NCBI GenBank assembly: GCA_913062845.1
Contig: CAJXVZ010000012.1
Coordinates: 1-62,821, forward strand
Direction: 5' to 3'
Length of the DNA stretch: 62,821 bases
DNA from: an uncultured Psychroflexus sp.
GTDB taxonomy: Bacteria; Bacteroidota; Bacteroidia; Flavobacteriales; Flavobacteriaceae
Shown: positions 55,228 to 62,821 of the stretch, one piece after another
Layout: the number at the start of each line of letters is the position of its first letter
Numbering within the stretch: position 1 is the stretch's first letter
Translations under genes and position numbers: made by a program
The notes under the pieces: generated by a model
The model's database searches: none
What the model saw: the letters and a program-made list of their open reading frames with translations, nothing else
Told to the model about the DNA's origin: nothing

Positions 55228-55332
55228 ACACAAATAAAAGTAAAAATAACTTTAGTCTAAGTAATTTCGATTGTTTTTTGAGAGACAATAAAATAACATC
55301 AGGAAGTAATACTCAGTAAATCAGATAAAAAA

Positions 55333-55884
55333 TTGTCAACAGAACAAATCATATTAGGGGTTGATCCCGGTACAACGATCATGGGGTTTGGTGTTATAAA
55401 ATGCCAGAATAAAAAGATGGAACTACTTCAACTTAATGAATTGAGTCTAAAAAAATACAACGATCATTATACCAAACTCCGACATATTTTTGAACGCACC
55501 ATCCATTTGATAGACACATTTCATCCTGACCATCTCGCCATTGAAGCGCCTTTTTTTGGTAAAAATGTGCAATCCATGCTCAAGCTCGGTCGTGCACAAG
55601 GTACAGCCATGGCCGCCGGATTGTCCAGACAAATACCAATCACCGAATATTCACCCAAAAAGATAAAAATGGCCATCACCGGCAACGGAAATGCCAGCAA
55701 AGAGCAAGTAGCAGGCATGCTTCAAAATCTTTTGAAGATCAAAACCTTACCCAAAAACCTGGATTCAACCGATGGGCTGGCCGCAGCGGTTTGCCATTTC
55801 TACAATCAAGGGAAAATTCAAGGCGGTAAAAGTTATACCGGTTGGAGTGCTTTCGTCAAGGCAAATGAAGGAAGAATTCAATAG
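55333..55884 (+). CDS. ruvC: Holliday junction resolvase RuvC
   Basis: A 183-residue endonuclease that cuts Holliday junctions with RuvAB. The four acidic metal-binding residues match E. coli spacing: Asp11 (LGVDPGTT), Glu71 (AIEAPFFG), Asp144 and Asp147 (LDSTDGLAAA). The start must be TTG at 55333. The first ATG in frame (MGFGV) comes after the catalytic Asp, and an in-frame stop at 55294 excludes a distant upstream start. Confidence 0.95.
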   Translation: MSTEQIILGVDPGTTIMGFGVIKCQNKKMELLQLNELSLKKYNDHYTKLRHIFERTIHLIDTFHPDHLAIEAPFFGKNVQSMLKLGRAQGTAMAAGLSRQIPITEYSPKKIKMAITGNGNASKEQVAGMLQNLLKIKTLPKNLDSTDGLAAAVCHFYNQGKIQGGKSYTGWSAFVKANEGRIQ

Positions 55885-55929
55885 AGATTAAAGAAATGTT
55901 TGATTAAATTGCAGAAAACCAATAATCTT

Positions 55930-56831
55930 ATGAAAAATATTTATCTTATTTTTTTAGTTGTCCAATTTGGAAGCCTGGAAAGCTATTCTCAAATAACTTT
56001 GGTTCCTGACAATCAATTTGAGCAAGAATTAATTGACCAAAATATAGATTCTGATGGCGTTTTAAATGGTCAGGTTTTTACAAGTGATATTGAAAATTTG
56101 AATGATTTGACGCTTTATTACAATATAAGCGACTTAACTGGCTTGCAGGACTTTTTTAACTTAAAAACCTCACAATAATGACCTTATTAACAAGTGATTA
56201 CTCAAATCAACCACTTGATTTAACAGCAAATACCATGTTGGAAACCTTAACTCTATACGGAGGTGACGATAGTTATTCCCATACAATTGATCTTATAGAC
56301 TTAAGCAATAACCCCAATATTAATGACATACATACTACAGGTATTTGGGAGTTAAAACTATTAGATTTACAATCCGGGACTTCAGATGTGAGTAATTTAG
56401 ATATAGATATTAGCGTAGGATTTCCCTTACAGTCTGGAGATTCAAATGAAGTTCTCAATGAAAACCTGTTTTGCATAAAAGTTACAGACGAAGCAGCAGC
56501 AACAGCTGGGACAGGTGTTTACAGTACCTGGACTATTACAGCAGAATCAAACCCTTATTATTTCTCCGAAACCTGTTCATTAAATACTGAAAGGTTTAAA
56601 GATTTTAAAGTGAGTATATATCCAAATCCTGCCACAGATTTTTTAAATGTTGAGTCCAAAAGTTTAACATTCAGTACCGTTAGAATATATTCACTAACAG
56701 GGCAATTAGTGATGAGTTTTGATGGATTAAACACAAACTCTGTTGACGTCAGCGCATTAAAAAGTGGTCATTATATCTTAAATATTGTAACGGAATTCGG
56801 TACAATAAAGAAAAAATTTTTAAAAAAGTAG
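55930..56831 (+). pseudogene. Secreted leucine-rich-repeat-like T9SS cargo protein, frameshifted
   Basis: Two adjacent frames form one protein. The first (from the ATG at 55930) has a signal peptide ending in SYSQ and the LRR-like opening of Flavobacteriia surface proteins (LVPDNQFEQELI, then DLTGLQDFFNL). It stops at 56178. The second continues in another frame (TMLETLTLYGG, IDLSNNPNIN) and ends with a T9SS type A sorting domain (VSIYPNPATDFLNVES, then GHYILNIVTEFGTIKKKFLK). One extra A in the A-run at 56163-56167 would restore FNLKNLTIMTLL and join them. It is either decay or an indel error. Confidence 0.8.
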
Positions 56832-56927
56832 CAATAGCAAAGTTCTAATTTAAAGCCTTAGGATAGTTTTGCGATCAGCCTTTGTTATTTCTAGGCGTCT
56901 TCATGCCTTAACGAGAAACATAAATCC

Positions 56928-56935
56928 TAAATTTG
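56928..56935 (+). promoter_or_regulatory. Candidate -7 element of hemW
   Basis: TAAATTTG matches TAnnTTTG exactly, 36 bases before the hemW start. No convincing -33 element is seen. Confidence 0.35.
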
Positions 56936-56971
56936 CATTTAAATTCCAAGCGAATCATTTAAAGTTTCATA

Positions 56972-58102
56972 ATGGCAAGCATCTATATCCACATCCCTTT
57001 CTGCAAGCAAGCCTGCCATTATTGTGATTTTCATTTTTCCACATCAATGAAGCATAAAAGTGCACTTGTTGATGCCATTTGCCGGGAGTTATTTTTAAGA
57101 AAAACTGAATTAAATAAAACCATACAAAACATCTATTTTGGTGGCGGAACACCAAGCCTACTTACAACTGAAGAACTTGAGCAGATTTTCAATACAATTT
57201 ATAAACATTATAAAATTTCAGAAAATCCGGAGATTACCTTGGAAGCTAATCCCGATGACATCGTTGAAGAAAAACTAAAAGCTTTTAAAATAGCTGGTAT
57301 AAACCGTATGAGTCTTGGCGTACAGTCATTTTTTGAAGAAGATTTAAAGGTGATGAACCGTGCCCATAATGCCGATGAAGCAAAAACAAGCATTGCTTTG
57401 GTCAAAAAATACTTTGATAATTTTTCAATAGACCTGATTTATGGAATGCCTGAGATGAAATTGAATAGATGGCAAAAGAATCTTCAAACTGCTCTGGATT
57501 TTGATGTTCCACACTTATCCTGTTATGCACTTACAGTTGAACCTAACACTGCTCTTAATCGATTTATAGAAAAACAGATCATCCCTGATGTTGATGATGA
57601 GTTAGCCGCTATTCATTTCGAGTTTTTGTACGATTTTATGGCGCAGAAGGGCTACGAACACTATGAATTTTCAAACTTTGGAAAACCTGGCTATTTTTCT
57701 CAGAACAACCTGAATTACTGGCTCGGGAAACCTTATCTGGGCATTGGTCCATCCGGCAATGGATATGATGGTGATAATAAAAGAACGTGGAATATTAAGA
57801 ATAATATCAAATACATTAAAGCTATTTCAAACAACGAATTACCACAAAACATTGAGATCTTAAAAAAGATAGATCAATACAATGAATTTGTTATGACCAG
57901 ATTGCGTACTAAATGGGGCATAAGCTTCGAAGAATTAGAAAAAAAATTTGGCAGGAGTTATTTGGAATACCTTATTCTTCAAATGCAAACGCATCTGGAT
58001 GAAGATAATCTTGAAATTGTAGAAAACCATCTTCATATTACCAAAAAGGGAAAATTTTTAAGCGATGGTATCGCAGCAGATCTATTTAAGGTTGAGTTTT
58101 AA
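56972..58102 (+). CDS. hemW: Radical SAM haem chaperone HemW
   Basis: A 376-residue radical SAM protein. The cluster-binding CxxxCxxC is Cys11, Cys15 and Cys18 (PFCKQACHYCDF), followed by YFGGGTPSLL and GVQSFFEEDL. Its length and the HemN C-terminal-like domain at about 290-370 fit HemW rather than coproporphyrinogen dehydrogenase HemN. HemW binds haem and hands it to target proteins. A broken T9SS cargo gene separates it from ruvC, though ruvC and hemW are often direct neighbours in Flavobacteriia (from memory). Confidence 0.93.
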   Translation: MASIYIHIPFCKQACHYCDFHFSTSMKHKSALVDAICRELFLRKTELNKTIQNIYFGGGTPSLLTTEELEQIFNTIYKHYKISENPEITLEANPDDIVEEKLKAFKIAGINRMSLGVQSFFEEDLKVMNRAHNADEAKTSIALVKKYFDNFSIDLIYGMPEMKLNRWQKNLQTALDFDVPHLSCYALTVEPNTALNRFIEKQIIPDVDDELAAIHFEFLYDFMAQKGYEHYEFSNFGKPGYFSQNNLNYWLGKPYLGIGPSGNGYDGDNKRTWNIKNNIKYIKAISNNELPQNIEILKKIDQYNEFVMTRLRTKWGISFEELEKKFGRSYLEYLILQMQTHLDEDNLEIVENHLHITKKGKFLSDGIAADLFKVEF

Positions 58103-58174
58103 TGAGATTTCCCAATTATTGTTAGTTATTCCATAAAAGCATAACCTAACTTATGCATCTTAAGCCATATACCT

Positions 58175-58182
58175 TATATTTG
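58175..58182 (+). promoter_or_regulatory. Candidate -7 element of the Fe-S operon
   Basis: TATATTTG matches TAnnTTTG exactly, 31 bases before the GTG start of the Mrp gene. Confidence 0.4.
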
Positions 58183-58213
58183 CAATTTAGATTAATTTAA
58201 AACAGATCTTAGA

Positions 58214-59353
58214 GTGCAACTTAAAAAACAAGATATATATAAAGCTTTAGAAACCATTACCGTAGCAGGTGAAGGGCAGAATATGGTTGAAAGCGGTGCA
58301 GTTCAGAACGTAGTGACTTTTGCCGACGAAGTAATTGTAGATCTTAAACTATCTACACCGGCCTTGCACATTAAAAAGCGTGCTGAGGTTGATGTGATGA
58401 AAGCTATTCACGAGCATGTTTACGAAAAAGCAAAAATAAAGGTTAACGTAAAAGTTGATGCGCCTCAACAAAAAAAGGTTAACGAAATAAAAGGCAAGCC
58501 TATTCCGGGCATTCAAAATATTGTCGCCGTGGCCAGTGGTAAAGGTGGCGTAGGTAAATCAACCATTACGGCTAATTTAGCAGTAAGTCTGGCACAAATG
58601 GGCTTTAAAGTCGGATTACTAGACGCAGATATTTATGGCCCGTCAGGTCCTATTATGTTTGATGTCGTCAATGAAAAACCTTTGTCTGTAAATGTAAAAG
58701 GCAAATCAAAAATGAAGCCCATAGAAAGTTATGGTGTTAAGCTCTTGTCAATAGGATTTTTTACTAAACCAGGTCAGGCAGTGATCTGGCGTGGGCCAAT
58801 GGCCGCAAAAGCACTTAATCAGATGATTTTTGATGCCGACTGGGGAGAGCTGGATTTTCTCTTGGTTGACCTTCCACCGGGAACAGGAGATATTCATTTA
58901 TCCATCATGCAATCCATGCCCATTACAGGTGCTGTTGTGGTCAGCACACCGCAAAATGTTGCTCTGGCAGATGCCAGGAAAGGTGTAGCTATGTTTCAGC
59001 AGGAAAATATTAACGTGCCGGTTTTAGGTATTGTTGAAAATATGGCATATTTCACACCTGAGGAATTACCTGAAAATAAATATTACATCTTCGGTGAAGC
59101 TGGTGCAAAAAGACTCTCTCAGGATATAGAGGTGCCGTTTTTAGGTGAAATTCCTTTGGTGCAAAGCATAAGGGAATCCGGAGACGTCGGCAGACCGGCA
59201 GCTTTACAGGACAGTACAATTATCTCAGAAGCCTTTAACGAACTTACTAAAAATGTAGTTCAACAGGTAGTAGACCGAAATGAAAATCTGCCACCAACGG
59301 AAGCTATAAAAATAACTACAATGGCTGGTTGTAGTGCTGTAAAAAAGAAATAA
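58214..59353 (+). CDS. apbC: Mrp/ApbC-type iron-sulfur cluster carrier ATPase
   Basis: 379 residues starting with GTG. An N-terminal DUF59-like domain (about 1-90) is followed by a Mrp/NBP35 P-loop (ASGKGGVGKST, 108-118) and PPGTGDIHL. The C-terminal tail ends MAGCSAVKKK. Mrp proteins hold a bridging Fe-S cluster and deliver it to apo-proteins in the cytoplasm. It leads a four-gene run with NifU, a ferredoxin reductase and a ferredoxin, which strongly supports an Fe-S role. Confidence 0.93.
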   Translation: MQLKKQDIYKALETITVAGEGQNMVESGAVQNVVTFADEVIVDLKLSTPALHIKKRAEVDVMKAIHEHVYEKAKIKVNVKVDAPQQKKVNEIKGKPIPGIQNIVAVASGKGGVGKSTITANLAVSLAQMGFKVGLLDADIYGPSGPIMFDVVNEKPLSVNVKGKSKMKPIESYGVKLLSIGFFTKPGQAVIWRGPMAAKALNQMIFDADWGELDFLLVDLPPGTGDIHLSIMQSMPITGAVVVSTPQNVALADARKGVAMFQQENINVPVLGIVENMAYFTPEELPENKYYIFGEAGAKRLSQDIEVPFLGEIPLVQSIRESGDVGRPAALQDSTIISEAFNELTKNVVQQVVDRNENLPPTEAIKITTMAGCSAVKKK

Positions 59354-59355
59354 TT

Positions 59356-59601
59356 ATGACAGGAGTAGAATTAAGACAGTCTGTTGAGAATGCCTTGGAA
59401 GAGATAAGACCATTTCTTCAGAATGATGGTGGTGATATTGCTCTGATCGACATTGAGAATGATGAAATTGTAAAAGTACAGCTCATGGGAACATGTGTGG
59501 GCTGTAGTGTTAATCAGATGACTTTAAAGTCTGGTGTAGAAATGACCATAAAAAAGCATGCACCACAGATTAAGTCTGTCATAAACGTTGAAACTGTTTG
59601 A
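59356..59601 (+). CDS. NifU C-terminal-domain Fe-S scaffold
   Basis: An 81-residue NifU-type domain with its essential CxxC at Cys47 and Cys50 (MGTCVGCSV) and the conserved LQNDGGDIALI stretch. Stand-alone NifU C-domains carry Fe-S clusters to target proteins. It starts 2 bases after the Mrp stop, so the two are made together as scaffold and carrier. It lacks the NifU N-terminal domain, which is normal for this form. Confidence 0.93.
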   Translation: MTGVELRQSVENALEEIRPFLQNDGGDIALIDIENDEIVKVQLMGTCVGCSVNQMTLKSGVEMTIKKHAPQIKSVINVETV

Positions 59602-59664
59602 TTTATGACAACAATCAGTTAAAATAAAAATTGTTTTGTCAATTTTTGCAAAAATCTTGAAATT

Positions 59665-60726
59665 ATGATTACTACAGATATATTAATAATAGGAGCAGGA
59701 CCTACCGGATTATTTACTGTATTTGAAGCAGGCTTATTAAAATTAAAATGTCATATCATAGATGCATTACCTCAGCCAGGTGGGCAATTGGCTGAGCTTT
59801 ACCCCAAAAAGCCAATTTATGATATTCCTGGATATCCCGAAGTGCTGGCCGGAGAATTGGTTGATAATCTTATGGACCAGATCAAACCCTTTGAACCCGG
59901 TTTTACACTTGGAGAACGCGCAGAAAATATTGAAAAACTGGAAGATGGTAGTTTTATCGTAACCACAAATGAAGGTACAAAGCACCATGCTAAGGTTGTT
60001 GCCATCGCTGGTGGATTAGGTAGCTTTGAACCTCGTAAACCGCCTATTAAAAATATTTCAAAATTTGAAAATAAGGGGGTTTCTTATATGGTTAAAAATC
60101 CAGAAAGCTATAGAAATAAAGATGTCGTTATAGCCGGAGGTGGTGATTCCGCGCTGGACTGGAGTATTTTCCTCGCCGACGTGGCGTCGAATGTTACCCT
60201 TGTTCATCGCAGAAATGAATTCCGGGGTGCTCTGGAATCTGTAGATAAAGTTAAAGAGCTGAAAGATGCCGGTAAAATTAAACTCATCACACCGGCAGAA
60301 ATTGTAGACATCCACGGCAATGGTCATCTTGATAGTGTTTTGATCAGAAAAAACAACAATCCTGATGAAGATTTTGAACTGCATACAGATCACTTTATTC
60401 CGCTTTTTGGATTATCACCAAAATTAGGCCCGATTGCCGACTGGGGATTAGAGATCGAAAAAAATGCCATAAAAGTTGATAACACTTTAGATTACCAAAC
60501 CAATATTCCCGGTATTTATGCCATTGGAGATGTGAATACATATCCGGGTAAATTGAAGTTAATCCTCTGTGGTTTCCATGAAGCGACATTAATGTGTCAA
60601 AGCGCATATCAACGCATTCATCCCGACAAAAGATACGTGATGAAATATACAACCGTTGGTGGCGTAACCGGTTTTGACGGTTCAAAAAAAGAAGCGCCAA
60701 AAGCTGTCGTAAAAGCAATTGATTAA
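59665..60726 (+). CDS. Ferredoxin-NADP reductase, thioredoxin reductase type
   Basis: A 353-residue flavoprotein. FAD binds at IIGAGPTGLF near the N-terminus, with PGGQLAELYPKK typical of type 2 FNRs. NADPH binds near VIAGGGDSALDW and the FAD C-terminal motif is GDVNTYPGK. It lacks the CxxC of thioredoxin reductase, so it reduces ferredoxin rather than thioredoxin. The ferredoxin gene overlaps its stop by one base (TAATG), making it the partner. Confidence 0.93.
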   Translation: MITTDILIIGAGPTGLFTVFEAGLLKLKCHIIDALPQPGGQLAELYPKKPIYDIPGYPEVLAGELVDNLMDQIKPFEPGFTLGERAENIEKLEDGSFIVTTNEGTKHHAKVVAIAGGLGSFEPRKPPIKNISKFENKGVSYMVKNPESYRNKDVVIAGGGDSALDWSIFLADVASNVTLVHRRNEFRGALESVDKVKELKDAGKIKLITPAEIVDIHGNGHLDSVLIRKNNNPDEDFELHTDHFIPLFGLSPKLGPIADWGLEIEKNAIKVDNTLDYQTNIPGIYAIGDVNTYPGKLKLILCGFHEATLMCQSAYQRIHPDKRYVMKYTTVGGVTGFDGSKKEAPKAVVKAID

Positions 60727-61061
60727 TGAGTCTCGACGTCAATATTAAGATCATAGACCGGGAAGGACAACCGCATGAAGTCGCAGCACCCACAGATATG
60801 GGCATGAACCTCATGGAAGTGGTACGCTCCTTTGAATTGGTGCCGGAAGGTACGATAGGGATTTGTGGAGGTATGGCCATGTGTGCTTCCTGCCAGTGTT
60901 ATATCATCTCAGATACGCCACTGCCGGAGATGGAGATGGATGAGGAAGCTATGCTTGCAGAAGCATTTTATGTCAAAGACAATAGCCGATTGGGTTGCCA
61001 GATTCCCATTACACCAGACCTGGAAGGTCTGGAAGTGGAAATGGCACCAGAGGAGTTATGA
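60726..61061 (+). CDS. 2Fe-2S ferredoxin, adrenodoxin-like
   Basis: A 111-residue [2Fe-2S] ferredoxin. The cluster cysteines are Cys47, Cys53, Cys56 (GICGGMAMCASC) and Cys91 (RLGCQIP), the C-x5-C-x2-C...C adrenodoxin/ISC spacing. It takes electrons from the reductase encoded just upstream, with coding frames overlapping at the stop. It probably feeds Fe-S assembly by the Mrp/NifU pair, as inferred from operon context. Confidence 0.93.
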   Translation: MSLDVNIKIIDREGQPHEVAAPTDMGMNLMEVVRSFELVPEGTIGICGGMAMCASCQCYIISDTPLPEMEMDEEAMLAEAFYVKDNSRLGCQIPITPDLEGLEVEMAPEEL

Positions 61062-61067
61062 TCAACC

Positions 61068-61493
61068 ATGAATTTAAAAATCAGATATAAGAACAACAGG
61101 CTTTATACCAATCTTGTAATAGGGATTTTATGGAGTGTTTTGTTTGTGTCTGGTTTACTGGTAGACAATATCGATAAAGGTTGGCAGTATTATTTATACT
61201 TTATTTTTGTTATGATTTACCTCGGTCAGTATTTTTTTGAAAGTTATTACCATTATTTGATTATAAAAGATGATACAATAACTAAGCCTGAGCTTTTTAA
61301 TAACAAAAGCACAAAGCTTTCAGATATCACAGAAATCTATAAATACAAAGGTGATTACATAATATGTAATGCTGAAACAAAAATCAATTTATCAAAAAAT
61401 ATGATAGATCCGGAAAGTTACCGGAAGCTTTCAAAATTTATTGATGATTATTCAGCAATAAATCAAATAACACTAAAAGAACACCTGGTCTAG
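61068..61493 (+). CDS. Membrane protein of unknown function, PH-like C-terminus
   Basis: A 141-residue protein with two hydrophobic helices (about 13-33, VIGILWSVLFVSGLLV, and 41-58, YLYFIFVMIYLGQYFFE). A beta-rich cytoplasmic tail follows, resembling small bacterial PH-like domains (LIIKDDTITKP, KLSDITEIYKYKGDYII). It lies 6 bases after the ferredoxin and may share its transcript, but nothing ties it to Fe-S work. Its stop overlaps the end of the convergent DUF4136 gene. Confidence 0.75.
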   Translation: MNLKIRYKNNRLYTNLVIGILWSVLFVSGLLVDNIDKGWQYYLYFIFVMIYLGQYFFESYYHYLIIKDDTITKPELFNNKSTKLSDITEIYKYKGDYIICNAETKINLSKNMIDPESYRKLSKFIDDYSAINQITLKEHLV

Positions 61494-62028
61494 TTAGGAG
61501 GAAAAGTAGCCAGGATTTGATTGATGGCAGAATTTATATTCTCCTGATTTGAAGATTCGGGCTTAACAATACCAGAAATATCACCTTTCCAAACCAGTTT
61601 TTCAGCACTATCGGTTACATCAACAAAATCTAATACCAGTGTTCCCTCGGTATATTCTTTTTCATTAGCGAATGATTTGCCTCCTCCTATTCTGATTCGT
61701 CTCTTTTTGCCAAAATACCCATTTAGATTAATATTATTGGACGAGTACTTTTTTTCTTATCCAATTGCAATCCTAAATCTACCAATAAATCAGGGTTTTC
61801 AGATTTTGTAAAGCCTTTTGCTGTTAGATTATTTTCTATAGCCTGAAAAATTCTGTTTTTCACAATATCATCAACCGGTAATCTTTGAGAAAGGTCAGAA
61901 AAATTAAATGTCCTGTATTTATCAAAGTTTATGCTTTGGTCATAATCTGAGTTAAAACTTGTCGATTTACAAGAAGACAATAAAAGTGTAAATGTTAAAG
62001 TAATGAATAAGATGTAGTAATTTTTCAT
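61490..62028 (-). pseudogene. DUF4136 lipoprotein gene, frameshifted in an A-run
   Basis: The ATG at 62028 gives MKNYYILFITLTFTLLLSSC (lipobox LLSSC) and the DUF4136 opening YDQSINFDKYRTFNFSDL. The frame stops early at 61723, just after a run of seven A (61749-61755 on the plus strand). In the next frame, the rest of the domain continues intact: YTEGTLVLDFVD, EKLVWKGDIS and INSAINQILATFPPN, ending at 61490. One extra A restores it. This is either real decay or a homopolymer error. The family is a small envelope lipoprotein of unknown role. Confidence 0.83.
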
Positions 62029-62177
62029 AATGATCAAGGGTTAAAAAAACAAATTAAATTAAATGTTCAAATATAATTTATTTCTTATTTCAAATCAAAA
62101 AAATTACTGGAATTGAAGATCAGGTACTTCTGACTTTGTTTTGAGGCTTATCAAGTCTAAAAACGAGCATAAAGCCA

Positions 62178-62208
62178 TTGCTAAAACGTAATAGTTTATC
62201 TAAATTTG
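62178..62208 (+). promoter_or_regulatory. Promoter of the acyl-CoA dehydrogenase gene
   Basis: TTG (62178-62180) is followed after 20 bases by TAAATTTG (62201-62208), an exact Bacteroidota -33/-7 pair at normal spacing, 14 bases before the ATG at 62223. Confidence 0.6.
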
Positions 62209-62222
62209 TAAAAAAATACACA

Positions 62223-62821
62223 ATGGCTCAAGACCTTTTTGAATCTCCTGATTATTACAATATAGACGACCTTTTAACTGAAGAGCATTTGCTTATAAGG
62301 CAAGCGGCCAGGGATTGGGTGAAGCGCGATGTAAGTCCAATAATTGAAGACGCTGCTCAAAAAGCTGAATTTCCTAAGTCGATCATAAAGGGTCTTGCAG
62401 AAATTGGTGCATTTGGGCCTTATATTCCTGAAGAATACGGCGGTGCCGGATTAGATCAGATTTCTTATGGTCTTATCATGCAGGAAATAGAAAGAGGGGA
62501 TAGTGGTGTGCGTTCGACAGCCTCTGTTCAATCCTCTCTTGTGATGTTTCCGATTTGGGCTTATGGAACTGAGGAGCAGAAACAAAAATTTTTACCAAAA
62601 CTGGCATCCGGAGAAATGATGGGTGCATTTGGTCTTACTGAACCCGATCATGGCTCTAACCCTGGCGGTATGGTAACAAATTATAAAGATAAAGGCGATC
62701 ACTATCTTTTGAACGGAGCTAAAATGTGGATATCCAACGCGCCCTTTGCCGATGTGGCTGTGGTCTGGGCAAAAAATGAAGAAGGAAGAATTCACGGACT
62801 GCTTGTTGAAAGAGGTATGGA
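62223..62821 (+). CDS. Acyl-CoA dehydrogenase, glutaryl-CoA type, 3' end outside window
   Basis: The first ~199 residues of an acyl-CoA dehydrogenase, running off the right edge. The N-terminal helical domain (LTEEHLLIRQAARDWVKRDV, then IPEEYGGAGLDQISYG) is followed by the middle beta-domain with FGLTEPDHGSNPGGM and MWISNAPFADVAVVWAK, which bind FAD and substrate. GVRSTASVQSSLVM is typical of the glutaryl-CoA dehydrogenase group. The catalytic Glu would lie beyond the window. It follows a strong Bacteroidota promoter. Confidence 0.92.
   Translation, partial: MAQDLFESPDYYNIDDLLTEEHLLIRQAARDWVKRDVSPIIEDAAQKAEFPKSIIKGLAEIGAFGPYIPEEYGGAGLDQISYGLIMQEIERGDSGVRSTASVQSSLVMFPIWAYGTEEQKQKFLPKLASGEMMGAFGLTEPDHGSNPGGMVTNYKDKGDHYLLNGAKMWISNAPFADVAVVWAKNEEGRIHGLLVERGM

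Noticed and set aside
1-62821. tRNA, rRNA or known riboswitch
   Set aside because: No cloverleaf, rRNA-like GC-rich block or recognised riboswitch core was found by eye; a covariance search could still reveal a small RNA.

Overview
The window looks like chromosomal DNA of a marine-type member of the Bacteroidota, class Flavobacteriia. The base composition is AT-rich. Many secreted proteins have signal peptides ending in 'AQ', and lipoproteins follow the Bacteroidota style. There is an exosortase F (XrtF) pair and a type IX secretion (T9SS) sorting domain. Several genes are preceded by the Bacteroidota -7 promoter element TAnnTTTG. No rRNA, tRNA or CRISPR array was seen.

Layout. 1-10.6 kb: a giant secreted calcium-repeat (thrombospondin type 3) protein, then a small envelope operon (lipoprotein, DUF2147, DUF6268 barrel) and a DUF5723 protein. 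10.8-14 kb: an ECF sigma factor, its anti-sigma factor and a lipoprotein with four CHRD domains. 14-19.3 kb: a trehalose-use operon (sodium/solute symporter, MFS sugar transporter, GH37 trehalase lipoprotein) with a LacI-type operator upstream. 19.3-21.2 kb: a KASIII plus FabI-like reductase pair. 21.6-30.2 kb: a minus-strand block with a roughly 1100-residue MORN-repeat protein, two DUF3857 proteins (one with an intact transglutaminase triad), a CxxC peroxidase-like protein and a membrane TPR protein. 30.6-34.1 kb: nitroreductase, DegT aminotransferase, hemC, hemD. 34.07-35.76 kb: an intact IS3-family element nested inside a small palindrome-rich element with perfect 18-bp ends. 35.8-46.7 kb: long-form GAPDH, lipoprotein, lysS, DUF3108 protein, SLC13/TrkA-C permease, XrtF and its partner, a GAF protein, pgk and surE. 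47-55.3 kb: thioesterase, multi-PAS histidine kinase with response regulator, obg, TonB-like lipoprotein, GT2 glycosyltransferase and a flippase-like membrane protein. 55.3-62.8 kb: ruvC, a broken T9SS cargo gene, hemW, an Fe-S/redox operon (Mrp, NifU, ferredoxin reductase, ferredoxin), a broken DUF4136 lipoprotein gene and the start of an acyl-CoA dehydrogenase.

Three genes each carry one point lesion: an in-frame stop in the PAS kinase, and single-base slips in A-runs in the T9SS cargo gene and the DUF4136 gene. The giant surface protein also stops early in a C-terminal module that normally continues. These are either recent decay or sequence errors.

The least explained item is the MORN/DUF3857 operon at 22.97-30.16 kb. 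Its three genes are nearly touching, all are exported, and none has an assigned role. The nested mobile element and the stacked alternative hairpins near 21.4 kb are the most interesting non-coding structures.
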